A stretch of DNA of 64,000 nucleotides from a bacterium (GCA_019751945.1 JAIEMT010000045.1:36009-100008), one strand, 5' to 3'. Positions 1-9,307 are shown, counted from the stretch's first letter. Numbers and translations are program-made. The notes: generated by a model not told the origin, from the sequence alone.

Positions 1-148
1 TTTGAGAACTGACTGGGGTCAAAGCCGCTGAAGTCGGCTTGAGTCAGATGAGATGTCAAGCCAACGGAGAGCACCAACGCATATTGCAGATACGGAATGA
101 AACGAAAGATCCCCACTCTTTGAGTTTACAGGGGAGCGGGACTGAGGA

Positions 149-550
149 CTAGTTTTTAGCGGGAGTCTTTACAGGAGAGGCAGGGGTAGCAGGAGCTGCA
201 GGCGCCGCTTGTACTGGAGCTGCCTTACCCGCTGGAACTGGAACGGCAGGAGCCGTCGCTGGTGCTGCGGGCTTCGCTGGAGCACTGCCAGGTACAGCCA
301 CATCCATGACGCTGGAACGACTGCGTGCGCTGTTAGCGTGGGTCAGGTAGATGGCCGAAACGAAGAAGATTGCAGCCAAAACTGCTGTCAGACGGGTGAA
401 GAAGTTGGCTCCACCAGCGCTGCCAAAGACGGTTTGGCTCGAGCCACCCAAGGTCGCGCTGATGTCGGCGCCTTTGCCCGATTGGACGAGGACGACAAGC
501 ACTAACAAGACACAAGCTACGATTTGGATGACGCTGACGACTGTAATCAT
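149..550 (-). CDS. secG: SecG, preprotein translocase subunit
   Basis: Small inner-membrane subunit that works with SecYE in the Sec protein-export channel. The product (133 aa from the ATG at 550) has the two SecG transmembrane helices separated by the family loop around QSGKGADISATLGG and SAGGANFFTR, then a long Ala/Pro-rich cytoplasmic tail of about 60 residues that is longer than in E. coli. A TTG at 586 would add 12 residues and overlap the tpiA stop by 8 bp. I prefer the ATG because SecG homology begins there, but neither start has a convincing ribosome site. It is the last gene of gap-pgk-tpiA-secG, an arrangement common in bacteria. Family assignment is firm, start is not. Confidence 0.9.
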   Translation of the reverse strand: MITVVSVIQIVACVLLVLVVLVQSGKGADISATLGGSSQTVFGSAGGANFFTRLTAVLAAIFFVSAIYLTHANSARSRSSVMDVAVPGSAPAKPAAPATAPAVPVPAGKAAPVQAAPAAPATPASPVKTPAKN

Positions 551-578
551 TTGGGGTTGTATATCGGAACCGTCGGAC

Positions 579-1379
579 TCAGACAAGTAGAAGTTTGCTC
601 GCCGCCAGCACCAGTTTCCAGTAGCTTTCCGGCTTCAAACTCGCCCCGCCCACCAGCACTCCATCGACGTTTGGACAGGCCAAGAGGGAGGCGACATTGG
701 CATCGTTCACGCTACCGCCATAGAGAATGGGGGTATCTTTGGGAAGTACCCCTCGAATGTATTGATGCACCTCTTCTGCCTGCTCGGCCGTGGCATTCAG
801 GCCCGTTCCAATGGCCCACACCGGTTCGTAGGCCACAATCAGGTTTCCTCGCGGGGCTGGCAACCCTTCTCGAAGCTGTTTGGCAATGACGTCTTGGGTG
901 TCGCCGGCTTCTCTTTCGGCACGGGTTTCCCCCACGCAGAAGATGACCGAAAAGCCTTGATCGAGCAGGCTATCCGCTCGCTTCTTGGCCGTCTCATTGG
1001 TTTCTCCGTAAAACTGCCGTCTTTCCGAGTGACCGACCAGGGAATGGGCAATTCCCAACTCTTTGAGGATGGGACCGCTCACTTCCCCGGTAAACGCGCC
1101 CGCTTTTTCCCAATGGGTGTTTTGAGAACCAATCTGGAGGTGAAGGGCTTCTACCTTGTCGAGGTTGCGCGTCCCTTCCTGTCCCGCTTCAAAACTGACC
1201 GCTGGAGGGAACACACTCAATTGCAATCGCTTGGAAGCAATCTGTTCTCGAATCTGTTTTCTCTGTGCTGGATTTTCTTTTTCAACAAGGGAAGTCAGCG
1301 ACTCGAAGAATTTCCGAGTCTCGACCGGAGCATGGTTCATCTTCCAATTTCCGGCGATCGTGAGTCCGTGCTTCTTCAT
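579..1379 (-). CDS. tpiA: Triosephosphate isomerase
   Basis: Cytosolic glycolytic/gluconeogenic enzyme interconverting dihydroxyacetone phosphate and glyceraldehyde 3-phosphate. The 266-aa product is a normal-length TIM barrel. It shows Lys13 in NWKMN, the catalytic His117 in GHSERR, catalytic Glu185 in AYEPVWAIGTG and the phosphate-binding YGGSV. The ATG overlaps the pgk stop as ATGA, so the two are translationally coupled. A slightly long insertion (residues 32-50) after the first helix is Lys/Glu/Gln-rich. Large open frames on the opposite strand here are shadows. Confidence 0.97.
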   Translation of the reverse strand: MKKHGLTIAGNWKMNHAPVETRKFFESLTSLVEKENPAQRKQIREQIASKRLQLSVFPPAVSFEAGQEGTRNLDKVEALHLQIGSQNTHWEKAGAFTGEVSGPILKELGIAHSLVGHSERRQFYGETNETAKKRADSLLDQGFSVIFCVGETRAEREAGDTQDVIAKQLREGLPAPRGNLIVAYEPVWAIGTGLNATAEQAEEVHQYIRGVLPKDTPILYGGSVNDANVASLLACPNVDGVLVGGASLKPESYWKLVLAASKLLLV

Positions 1380-2533
1380 TCGGGCAAGTTCTGGTTGCGA
1401 ACTGGAATCTTCAGAATGTCGATTCCGGGCAAGCCATGTCCTTCCAGGTATTCCAATGCAGCCCCGCCGCCCGTCGAGAGGTGATCAAAACTTTCAGCGA
1501 CGCCTGAAGATTTCACAGCAGAAACGGTGTCGCCTCCACCAATGATTTTCAAAGCGGGAAGCGTTGCAATGGCCTTCGCCATTTCAAAGGTGCCTGAAGA
1601 ATATTCTGGTTTTTCAAACCACCCGAGGGGCCCGTTCCAGAAAATCGTTTTAGCCCCCTGAAGCATGTGTGCAAATTCTTGCACCGTCTTCGGACCGATG
1701 TCGAAGCTGTCGATCGTATCTACGGGAAGGAGCACAGGAATATCGCGCTTCTTCGTGTCGCGAAGAATATGTTGAGCCGCCTCAATATCCTTTGGCGAGG
1801 GTTGCTTGGCATTGGCTGGGATTTTCTTTCCTTCGGCCGCGAAAAAGGCGTTCGCCATCGCGCCACCGATCAATAGTCCACTCACTTTGCGCATCAGCGA
1901 TTCGACGGTTTTAATCTTGTCTGAAACTTTTGCGCCACCCAAAATAAAATAAAACGGCGGTTCCGGATGGTGAAGAATGCGATCAAAGAATTTCAATTCT
2001 TTTTCAATCAGTAGTCCCATTCCCTTGGTGTGCATCAAGGTGGGGACGCCATAGGTCGAAGCGTGTTTGCGATGAGCGGTCCCAAACGCGTCGTTAATGT
2101 AAACTTCGCAGAGATGGGAAAGCTTGTGAGCAAATTCAGAATCGTTTTCTTCTTCACCTTTGTGGAAGCGAAGATTTTCTAAGAGCAGAACCTGTCCACC
2201 CTTCAGGCCTCGAGCCATGAGCTCGATGCCTTCTCCCACGCAGTCGTCAGTGAGAGTGACATCCATGTTCAACAAACCGGAGAGGTGTGCTGCTACTGGC
2301 TCAAGAGAAAACTCCGGAGACGGTTTTCCATCCGGGCGGCCCAGATGCGAAGCCATCACCACTTTTGCTCCGCGCTCAATGGCATGCTTGATTGTGGGAA
2401 GTGCTTCTTGAATTCGCGTGTCGTCTTCGACTTTGCCGTCTTTTGAAATCGGGACGTTGAAGTCCAAGCGCATGAAGACGGATTTCCCCTCGATCGGGAT
2501 ATCGCGAATGTGTTTAATTTCTTCTAGCGGCAT
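1376..2533 (-). CDS. pgk: Phosphoglycerate kinase
   Basis: Transfers the acyl phosphate of 1,3-bisphosphoglycerate to ADP in glycolysis. The 385-aa product carries the family signature RLDFNVPI near residue 22, the substrate-binding SHLGRPDG near residue 62, LLENLRFH, and the C-terminal nucleotide-binding GGGDTVSAV. Length is typical of bacterial PGK. It lies 2 bp after gap and overlaps tpiA by 4 bp, so the glycolytic enzymes are almost certainly co-transcribed. Confidence 0.97.
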   Translation of the reverse strand: MPLEEIKHIRDIPIEGKSVFMRLDFNVPISKDGKVEDDTRIQEALPTIKHAIERGAKVVMASHLGRPDGKPSPEFSLEPVAAHLSGLLNMDVTLTDDCVGEGIELMARGLKGGQVLLLENLRFHKGEEENDSEFAHKLSHLCEVYINDAFGTAHRKHASTYGVPTLMHTKGMGLLIEKELKFFDRILHHPEPPFYFILGGAKVSDKIKTVESLMRKVSGLLIGGAMANAFFAAEGKKIPANAKQPSPKDIEAAQHILRDTKKRDIPVLLPVDTIDSFDIGPKTVQEFAHMLQGAKTIFWNGPLGWFEKPEYSSGTFEMAKAIATLPALKIIGGGDTVSAVKSSGVAESFDHLSTGGGAALEYLEGHGLPGIDILKIPVRNQNLPE

Positions 2534-2535
2534 GA

Positions 2536-3549
2536 TCAGTTCCCTTTTCGGGCCATATATAAAGTCAGATCGATCATTCGTGCTGAGAAGCCAGATTCGT
2601 TGTCGTACCAGGAAATGACTTTTACGAAGTTGCCGTCAATGACGGTAGTGAGGTCCGCATCAATTGTCGAGCTCAAGAGGCTCCCGTTGAAATCAATCGA
2701 GACCAACGGAGCGGTCGAGAAACCCATCACACCCTTCATTGAAGTTTCGGAGGCTTTCTTGAATGCGGTGTTGATTTCGTCTTTGCTAGTCGCCTTCTTC
2801 AATTCGCCGGTGAAATCCACCATCGACACATTCGGTGTGGGAACGCGAATCGACAAGCCATCGAGCTTGCCCTTCAAATGGGGTAAAACCAAGCCCACCG
2901 CTTTCGCTGCGCCAGTGGTGGTGGGAATTTGCGAAAGAGCCGCAGCACGCGCACGGCGCGGGTCTTTGTGTGAAAGATCTAAGAGCTGTTGGTCGTTCGT
3001 GTAACTGTGAACGGTCAGCATGGTTCCGCGAATGACACCGTAGTTGTCATCCAAAACCTTCACCAGGGGAGCTAAGCAGTTCGTGGTGCAAGAAGCATTC
3101 GACACAATCGTGTGCTTCGAAGGGTCGTAAGCATTTTCATTCACACCCATGCAAAGTGTGACATCCGGATCTTTCGAAGGAGCCGAGATGATCACGCGCT
3201 TCGCGCCGCCTTTTAAATGAAGCGCTGCTTTTTCCTTATCGGTGAAAACGCCCGTGCACTCGTGCACGAATTCAGCACCGAGCTTTGCCCAAGGAAGCTG
3301 AGTCGGATCTTTTTCCGAGGTGAGTTGAATCTTTTTTTTGCCAACCACTAAGGTCGAGCCATCCAGGCGAACATCTTCCTGAAGAGTTCCATGAACGGAG
3401 TCATACTTCAGCAAGTGAGCCATCTGATCTGGTTTGGACAGATCGTTGATGGCGACGACTTCGATGTTTTCATTCTGAAGGGCTAATCGAAGAACCTTGC
3501 GGCCGATACGCCCAAACCCATTGATCGCTACTTTGGTGACATGTGGCAT
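2536..3549 (-). CDS. gap: Glyceraldehyde-3-phosphate dehydrogenase, type I
   Basis: Oxidises glyceraldehyde 3-phosphate with NAD and phosphate. The 337-aa product has the Rossmann motif INGFGRIGR at residue 9, Asp36 after the second strand (the usual NAD rather than NADP determinant), and the active-site block SNASCTTN with nucleophile Cys154. It is the first gene of the minus-strand gap-pgk-tpiA-secG operon. A promoter would be expected in the 32 bp before the next gene or inside it; I see no clear one. Confidence 0.97.
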   Translation of the reverse strand: MPHVTKVAINGFGRIGRKVLRLALQNENIEVVAINDLSKPDQMAHLLKYDSVHGTLQEDVRLDGSTLVVGKKKIQLTSEKDPTQLPWAKLGAEFVHECTGVFTDKEKAALHLKGGAKRVIISAPSKDPDVTLCMGVNENAYDPSKHTIVSNASCTTNCLAPLVKVLDDNYGVIRGTMLTVHSYTNDQQLLDLSHKDPRRARAAALSQIPTTTGAAKAVGLVLPHLKGKLDGLSIRVPTPNVSMVDFTGELKKATSKDEINTAFKKASETSMKGVMGFSTAPLVSIDFNGSLLSSTIDADLTTVIDGNFVKVISWYDNESGFSARMIDLTLYMARKGN

Positions 3550-3581
3550 GTCGCCAGTAATACTCTCAACTTAGCTCGCTT

Positions 3582-4079
3582 TCAACCGCCGTGTTGGGGT
3601 CTTACCGTTGGAAGCGAGTAGCGATCCCGCTCGACTTTGAGCGTAGTTTGCTGGAACCCATTCAACCATGTACCCATGCGCAAAGTGGGTCTGTAGACGC
3701 CCAGCGCAGTGTTCTTGAAAAGAATGGAAGCAGGGGAATTCAAGAAGCCCGTTTCGGGATCCACACAAGTGAGATCCAGGGAAATGGGAGTGAATACCCC
3801 TCGGCGTCTGGCTTCAAGATCGGTTTGTAGACCTTTGACCTGACAGATGGCGACACATTGAGACCTGTCGGAGGAAATGCGCGCTAGAAGCTTCGCTTTG
3901 CCTCGCTTCTTGCTCGCTGTTTTGCCGACCTGAATTTTCAATCCGTGTTTATTTTGCGGAGCTTGGAAGCTAGCCTGGTAGTAGACCTCGGACAGCGCTT
4001 CTTGAAAGTCCTGGCAGGCTTGGCTGACCTTCGGAATCCCCAATAAAACAACTAAACTGACTACGATTTTGAGTCTCAT
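3582..4079 (-). CDS. Secreted protein of unknown function
   Basis: I do not recognise the family. Starting at the ATG at 4079 gives 165 aa with a clean signal peptide (MRLKIVVSLVVLLGIP, predicted cut after VSQA). The mature part has a basic patch (residues about 52-64, with KKRGK) and four cysteines that could form disulphides. An upstream in-frame ATG at 4109 would put ten extra residues, including a Gly run, ahead of the signal peptide and is less likely. The gene ends 32 bp before gap and may be transcribed with it. Probably periplasmic. Confidence 0.6.
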   Translation of the reverse strand: MRLKIVVSLVVLLGIPKVSQACQDFQEALSEVYYQASFQAPQNKHGLKIQVGKTASKKRGKAKLLARISSDRSQCVAICQVKGLQTDLEARRRGVFTPISLDLTCVDPETGFLNSPASILFKNTALGVYRPTLRMGTWLNGFQQTTLKVERDRYSLPTVRPQHGG

Positions 4080-4221
4080 AAGAGCACCCCCGCCCCTAAA
4101 AGAGTACAATCGGCATGCCAGAGAGAGGGGTGTGAATTCGTTGGAAAATGGCTTCTGGAGCCGATCGGAAACCTTGTAAAAAAGAAACTGGTGCCAGTTC
4201 GACGCGTCAAGCCATTGGCGA

Positions 4222-5394
4222 TTAGGGTTGCTTGAGTAGGGGGCGGTAGCGCTTCAACTCGTTCTTAAACTGCTTTCGAGTGGCATCAAACGGGGCCTTC
4301 CAAGCCAGCTTGGGTTGAAGCAAACCTTCACAAAGAGTGAGTAAGCCCGCGATATCTTTTTCATGCACGAACTCGGGGGCAGGTCCTAAGGACACCTTAG
4401 CATCGGGACCCCCTTCGAAGTTTTGGTTGTGGTAGTTGCCAAGCGGAACGGAGATTCCTACGGTGGGGATGCCGTAAGCCGTGGCTGCCGAACCTTCACA
4501 CGCGCCCCCATCCATCACTCGTTTTTGATGTTGCCCGGGGAGAACTTTCTGAGCCAGATCACCAAAAACTTTCAGCGCACCGGTGTTGAAAACTGTCATC
4601 CGATCACCCAGGCGAACGACCGGGCCCTTGCCGATGTCTGCACCTGGGAGGGTTCTTGAGGTTTCTAAACTCACACAGAGGAGGGGGCGCTTGGCTTGCG
4701 CCAACCAACCCAATTCCAGGTGTCCGATGGTTCCAATGAAGCCGACCTCTTCCGCGCGGGAGAGCAAGCCCAAGAACGGGGGCTTGGCCTTGCCTCTCTT
4801 CTTTTTCGCCTTCGCAAAAAAATCGATGGCGATGGAGGCGATACAGAAGGCGCCCACCAAATCGTCGGCCGCCTTGGTGTAAACCAGCTCGCCCTCTTTC
4901 CAGACGGGCGCACGAAATTGAAATCCTCCAAAGAGTTTTGGAGCTGCGATATCGATCGGACGTTTGACTCGAACCACGCCTTTGGAAATTCCGCGCCCTG
5001 AAGGAATCAGTTCAGCGCTGATGAACTCTCCACTTTCTTTCAGTCCGTTTGCATCGGCCAGCCAAACAGAGGATCCTTCAATTCCTGCTGTCGGCGATCC
5101 TCCGTGCCATTGAATTTCCAGTTCGGTCGGAGATTTCCAATTCACTCCGTGAAAACCCGGGTGATCGGTGTGAGCGATGAAGAACCTTAGCGGCTCAGCC
5201 TCTTTTGCTCGAACGAGTTTCAAATACTCTGCCTTCGATTTCACGCCGACGACGATGTTTCCAATCGGATCTAAAAAATACGGCACCTTTTCAGCGTCGA
5301 AAAGTTTTTGAAACGTCGAGATTACATAGGATTCTCGAAACGGAGCAGTGGGTTGAGAAAGAATGTCGAACAACGTGGATTCGCGTGAAAGCAT
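4222..5394 (-). CDS. M42/M28-like metal-dependent aminopeptidase
   Basis: Predicted two-metal exopeptidase, 390 aa, cytosolic (no signal peptide). Expected landmarks are present in order: AHTDHPG (first metal His/Asp) near residue 94, AADDLVGAF (bridging Asp), SRAEEVGFIGT with the double Glu holding the catalytic base, a SLET metal ligand, and a late DGGACEGSAA / GISVPLGNYHN segment with the last His. The Lys/Arg-rich insertion around AKAKKKRGKAK is unusual. It follows the 367-aa secreted protein gene by 8 bp and is likely in its operon. M42 is my best match; M20/M28 relatives are possible. Confidence 0.75.
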   Translation of the reverse strand: MLSRESTLFDILSQPTAPFRESYVISTFQKLFDAEKVPYFLDPIGNIVVGVKSKAEYLKLVRAKEAEPLRFFIAHTDHPGFHGVNWKSPTELEIQWHGGSPTAGIEGSSVWLADANGLKESGEFISAELIPSGRGISKGVVRVKRPIDIAAPKLFGGFQFRAPVWKEGELVYTKAADDLVGAFCIASIAIDFFAKAKKKRGKAKPPFLGLLSRAEEVGFIGTIGHLELGWLAQAKRPLLCVSLETSRTLPGADIGKGPVVRLGDRMTVFNTGALKVFGDLAQKVLPGQHQKRVMDGGACEGSAATAYGIPTVGISVPLGNYHNQNFEGGPDAKVSLGPAPEFVHEKDIAGLLTLCEGLLQPKLAWKAPFDATRKQFKNELKRYRPLLKQP

Positions 5395-5402
5395 GACGCT
5401 TT

Positions 5403-6506
5403 CTATCGCTCGGCTAGAGAATTTGGAAGCGCGTCTTCGATTTTTTTCAGGGTTTCCTGCGCGTCTTTGAGAAGCGCCTTAGGATCCGTGTACCAGTTTG
5501 CAGGGAGATCTGCCTGAGACAGTTGAGAAGGAAGTCCGGGTTGGAATTGGTCTAGAAGGTGTTGAATTTCCTTTGCCAGGGAGCCGTCCATCTTGCCATG
5601 GGTGAGCGCACCCTTCAAAAATTCGAGAGGCGATTTGCTCGATCCAAACACCTCCCCTAGAAGGTCCGCGCCAGCATAGGGGTTCGTGGGGTCGGCGAGC
5701 ATCGGAGCAAGGTTCCCCGCGCGGTCGAACTGGTCGGTGACTCTGCTGAATGTCGCTCGGTCCATGTGTCTTAAGACATCACGGGCTTGGGGGCGAGTCG
5801 CCGCGACTTTTGTGACGTATTCATAGAATTTCTGAACGAGGTCGGCTCGAACCTGAATGCCCTCCCGAAAGGGCTTGGGCATCGCTACTACTGAAAGGAA
5901 GTGATAGTTCAAATCGTGTTCGTAAAGGCCGCGCTTTGGGGCAATGGGAAAGCTCACGTCTTCGGCCATTCGTCGAACATACTCTTTCGGATTGGCCTTT
6001 CCTTCTTGAAGGTACATTTTTGCAATTTTGAAATTGGGATCTTTTTTTTGAACGGCTTTTTCAAGTGCGGCGAGACCTCGGACAGCTTCTTCTCCATCGG
6101 GTACTGTGACAAAGTAAGCATTTTCGATATCCGTGGGTCGCAGTCTTCTGTCCAAGACTCTCACGGAAAAGAAGGTCTTCACCTTCGGTGGAAGAACTTT
6201 TGCACACCAGCGAATATCGCCTTTAATATCCGTGAACTCATTGAAGTCTTCCCAGGCGGTGAGCCGGCTCGTTCGATGAATTTGAAACCATCCTGCTTCG
6301 GTTTTATTTTTTCGGCGAAGGTAAATCACCGTGCCGCCATGCTGTCCCGAGGCCCAGGTCTCTTCAGCGAGATGATTACTCGCCAATGGGCTGTGAAAGG
6401 GATGCACGACGTGGGCGAAGGACTCGAAACACTCCTCGTCATCGGCGAGGGTGCTGGTCGATAAAATCAGGCACAAGATGCTGAATCCCCAGGTGCAGCG
6501 GGTCAC
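5403..6506 (-). CDS. Secreted protein of unknown function
   Basis: 367-aa protein from a GTG start with an N-terminal signal peptide ending near STLA. I recognise no domain. The mature protein is soluble-looking, with a central block containing KYVRRMAEDVSFPIAPKRG-like charged sequence and a Lys/Asp-rich C-terminus ending SLAER. Only two or three cysteines remain after cleavage. It is divergent from the PolX-like gene (39 bp between starts) and directly precedes the M42-like peptidase, so a shared envelope or nutrient role is possible but unproven. Confidence 0.6.
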   Translation of the reverse strand: MTRCTWGFSILCLILSTSTLADDEECFESFAHVVHPFHSPLASNHLAEETWASGQHGGTVIYLRRKNKTEAGWFQIHRTSRLTAWEDFNEFTDIKGDIRWCAKVLPPKVKTFFSVRVLDRRLRPTDIENAYFVTVPDGEEAVRGLAALEKAVQKKDPNFKIAKMYLQEGKANPKEYVRRMAEDVSFPIAPKRGLYEHDLNYHFLSVVAMPKPFREGIQVRADLVQKFYEYVTKVAATRPQARDVLRHMDRATFSRVTDQFDRAGNLAPMLADPTNPYAGADLLGEVFGSSKSPLEFLKGALTHGKMDGSLAKEIQHLLDQFQPGLPSQLSQADLPANWYTDPKALLKDAQETLKKIEDALPNSLAER

Positions 6507-6544
6507 TCCCCGATTGTCCTTAGCTTTTCATGAAATGGCAATGA

Positions 6545-8206
6545 GTGTGTGATAAGTCCGAGGAAATGAAAGATTCTACTGCGGAATCCGCTGCTGCACT
6601 GCTCGAAGAAATTGCCCATCTAATGAAATTGAAAGGGGAGAATCCCTTCAAAGTGCGAGCCTTTGAAAAAGCAATGGACGCGATTCGAGAGAAGGAGAAT
6701 CTCGTCGAACTGGCCAAGGGCGGATCGTTGACTCAGATTAGTGGCGTGGGCAGCAGTATTGCCGAAATTCTGACTGAGTTTTTGCTCCAGGGTAAGTCCA
6801 GTGTGCGCGAAGAACTCCAGGCGAGCCTGCCTCCTGGATTAGAAGAACTTACTCAAGTGCCGGGGTTGGGTCCCAAAAAAGCCATGACGCTGATTCAAGA
6901 ATTAGAGATTCGATCGCTGAGTGAGTTGGAATACGCGTGCCGCGAAAATCGGCTCTTAAAGCTGAAGGGCTTTGGCGAAAAAGCTCAGAACCAGATTTTG
7001 CAGGGAATTCAGTTTCTCAATTCTCACGCCGGGCAGCAGCGCATTTCCGACGCGTTGGAGAGTGCAGATACTTTTGTTGAAAGTCTGAAGCTTCCGAAAG
7101 AGGTTTCGATTTTTGAAACTGGAGCGCTCAGACGGCGTTTAGAAATTTTAAGCAGTCTCGATTTTTTGGTAAAAGCTGAAACAGCAGCAGCAGAAAAGTC
7201 CGCGCGTGGTACAGTCGAAAAATCTCTCGCCCAGTTTCAAAAACAGAATCCCTCTGCGCTCCCGGTTCGGATTTCTTATTGCCAGACCCCGCAGTTTGGC
7301 TACGAATGGGCTCGGCATACAAGCACCCCCGAGCATTGGAAAGCCTTGGGAAGTCCCAAAGAGGTCGATACCGAAAGTGAAGAAAAGTTTTACGAAAAAA
7401 TCGGTCTGACTTGGATTCCGCCCGAAGCGCGTGAAACCGGAGAAGAAGTGGCTTTGGCAAAAAAAGGGCCATTGAAACTCCTTCCCGAAAAAGGAGTGCG
7501 TGGGATTTTTCACAATCACACGACGCGTTCTGATGGGGCCGCGACTTTAGAAGAAATGGTTCGTGCTGCTGAGAAGGCGGGATATTCTTACATTGGCATT
7601 TCTGATCACAGCCAATCGGCTGTCTACGCCCAGGGTTTAAAAACTCCAGATCTGATGGATCAGCGAGCTGAGGTTAAAAAAATTCAGGAAAAATTTCCGA
7701 ACATTCGCATTTTTTGGGGAATTGAGAGCGATATTTTGCAAGATGGCTCGCTCGACTATGACGACAAGATTCTTTCCCAGTTTGATTTCGTCATCGCTTC
7801 GATTCACTCGCGTTTTAAAATGGATCGTGAGGCGATGACCGATCGCATTTTGAAAGCGATTCGCAATCCCCGCACTCGTTTCTTAGGCCATGCCACAGGC
7901 AGATTGCTTCTGGGCCGCAAAGCTTACGACATGGATATGGAGCGTGTGATTCAAGAAGCTGCCGACCACGACGTAGCCATCGAAATCAACGCGAACCCCG
8001 CGCGACTGGACATCGATTGGCGCTGGGGTTCCGCGCTTCGCCGATCGAAGACTCTGGTCTCCGTGAACCCCGACGCTCATGAAACTGCCGGCATCGATCA
8101 TGTGAAATTCGGCGTGACCGTCGCTCGAAAGGCATTGATACCTGTCGATCAAGTCGTGAATGCTCGAAGCGTTGCTGAGGTTGAAAAATGGCTCAGGCGC
8201 GCGTGA
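6545..8206 (+). CDS. PolX-family protein with intact PHP nuclease and degenerate polymerase site
   Basis: 553 aa with bacterial PolX architecture: helix-hairpin-helix region (VPGLGPKK at 105-112, LKGFGEKA at 140-147), a palm region (about 185-290), then a PHP phosphoesterase domain (320-553). In active PolX the palm carries G-D-x-D; here the aligned segment is LSSLDFLV (202-209), so the first catalytic Asp is Ser204, and the third Asp is also absent near PVRISYC. The PHP metal ligands all appear: H323, H325, D330, H355, E394, H421, H449, D510, H512. It is therefore probably a 3'-5' exonuclease or AP-processing enzyme, not a polymerase. Start is GTG 6545; ATG 6566 is an alternative. It overlaps nth by 19 bp, which supports a role in base excision repair. 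Confidence 0.88.
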   Translation: MCDKSEEMKDSTAESAAALLEEIAHLMKLKGENPFKVRAFEKAMDAIREKENLVELAKGGSLTQISGVGSSIAEILTEFLLQGKSSVREELQASLPPGLEELTQVPGLGPKKAMTLIQELEIRSLSELEYACRENRLLKLKGFGEKAQNQILQGIQFLNSHAGQQRISDALESADTFVESLKLPKEVSIFETGALRRRLEILSSLDFLVKAETAAAEKSARGTVEKSLAQFQKQNPSALPVRISYCQTPQFGYEWARHTSTPEHWKALGSPKEVDTESEEKFYEKIGLTWIPPEARETGEEVALAKKGPLKLLPEKGVRGIFHNHTTRSDGAATLEEMVRAAEKAGYSYIGISDHSQSAVYAQGLKTPDLMDQRAEVKKIQEKFPNIRIFWGIESDILQDGSLDYDDKILSQFDFVIASIHSRFKMDREAMTDRILKAIRNPRTRFLGHATGRLLLGRKAYDMDMERVIQEAADHDVAIEINANPARLDIDWRWGSALRRSKTLVSVNPDAHETAGIDHVKFGVTVARKALIPVDQVVNARSVAEVEKWLRRA

Positions 8207-8856
8207 GTTTTAAGAAGCAGGACGCGGAACGGCGTCGGCTCGAAGAAATTTTCAAAATTTTAAAACGCGAATATCCCGATGCGAAATGTAGTTTGGATTT
8301 TGAGAATCCCTTTCAGCTTCTGATCGCCACGATTTTATCGGCTCAGTGTACGGACGAGCGGGTGAATAAGACTACACCTGCCCTGTTTAAGAAATACCCG
8401 ACTCCAGCTGCCATGGCGAAAGCTCCACTCAAAGACATTGAGAAGCTCGTGCAGTCGACAGGTTTCTATAAGAACAAAGCCAAGTCGGTCGTTGAAACTT
8501 CGAAGGCCTTAACTGAGAAGTACGCCGAAGTGGTTCCAAAGAACCTGGATCAGTTGGTTGAGCTCCGCGGGGTGGGACGAAAAACCGCCAATGTCATCTT
8601 GGGTAACGCCTATGGGATTCCAGGTTTTCCTGTCGACACCCACGTGGGGCGCCTGGTGCGGCGCATGGGTTTTAGTAAGTCGGAAGACCCGGTCAAAATC
8701 GAGTTTGAAATCCATGATCTGGCGCCTCAGGAGAACTGGACTCTGCTCAGTAACCTCTTGATTTGGCACGGGAGAAAGATCTGCTCCGCCCGCAAACCCC
8801 TCTGCGAAGAGTGCCCCGTGGCGCGGTTCTGCCCAAAGATCGGCATCCTAAAGTAG
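8188..8856 (+). CDS. nth: Endonuclease III (DNA glycosylase/AP lyase)
   Basis: Removes oxidised pyrimidines and cleaves AP sites in base excision repair. 222 aa, normal length. The helix-hairpin-helix LRGVGRKTAN contains catalytic Lys132, VDTHVGR carries catalytic Asp150, and the C-terminal 4Fe-4S ligands have the classic C-x6-C-x2-C-x5-C spacing (C199, C206, C209, C215). The start lies inside the end of the PolX-like gene, so translation is coupled. No oddities. Confidence 0.97.
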   Translation: MAQARVSFKKQDAERRRLEEIFKILKREYPDAKCSLDFENPFQLLIATILSAQCTDERVNKTTPALFKKYPTPAAMAKAPLKDIEKLVQSTGFYKNKAKSVVETSKALTEKYAEVVPKNLDQLVELRGVGRKTANVILGNAYGIPGFPVDTHVGRLVRRMGFSKSEDPVKIEFEIHDLAPQENWTLLSNLLIWHGRKICSARKPLCEECPVARFCPKIGILK

Positions 8857-8872
8857 GGGGGGACCCCAACGA

Positions 8873-9307
8873 TTAGTGCTTGGTCAATGTGGCTTTAATC
8901 TTGTTATCAAATTGTTCGTGAGAAGAAGACCAGCTCATCCGTCCACCCTCAAGAGAAACCGAAATATCCCCGAATCGAGTGTTCGAAATATAAAGATTCT
9001 CTGCCTTCACCACACCTACCTGGACCTTTCCAGCTTGATCTAAAATTCTGCTGTCTGAGATGAGGTATTTCAGCGATCCTGTATCAGTGAGATTGCCTTT
9101 GTCTAAAGCATATTCGATGTTCAATTCAGATGCGCTCACCCCGATAGTCAGGTGCAATTCAATGCGTTGAACTCCTCCGAGTAATTCCTGAGTTCCCGAC
9201 CCTGACCAGCGTCCAGCCAAACCGGCTCCCTCGCTCGCCTGAGTTTGAGTCGCTGTATTTGATGAGCCGCACCCAGAGAGCAGGCCATGAAGAAGGACCC
9301 CGACCAC
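8873..9307 (-). CDS. Small putative lipoprotein with an apparent frameshift at its start
   Basis: Unrecognised 144-aa frame whose N-terminus ends in the lipobox LLSGC followed by GSSN, so a lipoprotein is likely. The in-frame GTG at 9307 gives a signal with no basic residue. An ATG at 9333 lies one base out of frame: adding a single A to its A-run would give MKKFCLVVGVVGVLLHGLLSGC, built from M-K-K plus the present frame, a perfect lipoprotein signal. The gene may be frameshifted, slippery, or carry a sequence error. The mature part is beta-rich with an early Gly-Arg-Trp-Ser-Gly segment, typical of small lipocalin-like or DUF lipoproteins. It is divergent from bolA. Confidence 0.6.
   Translation of the reverse strand: MVGVLLHGLLSGCGSSNTATQTQASEGAGLAGRWSGSGTQELLGGVQRIELHLTIGVSASELNIEYALDKGNLTDTGSLKYLISDSRILDQAGKVQVGVVKAENLYISNTRFGDISVSLEGGRMSWSSSHEQFDNKIKATLTKH

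Noticed and set aside
1..148. tRNA or other RNA gene at the left edge
   Set aside because: I saw short complementary segments but no cloverleaf, CCA tail or conserved TTCGA arm, and found no tRNA in other gaps either.
762..1484. 240-aa open frame on the plus strand opposite tpiA
   Set aside because: It lies wholly opposite a recognisable TIM barrel, and its translated sequence is Arg/Ser/Pro-rich with no family resemblance; it is a shadow of the GC-biased coding strand.
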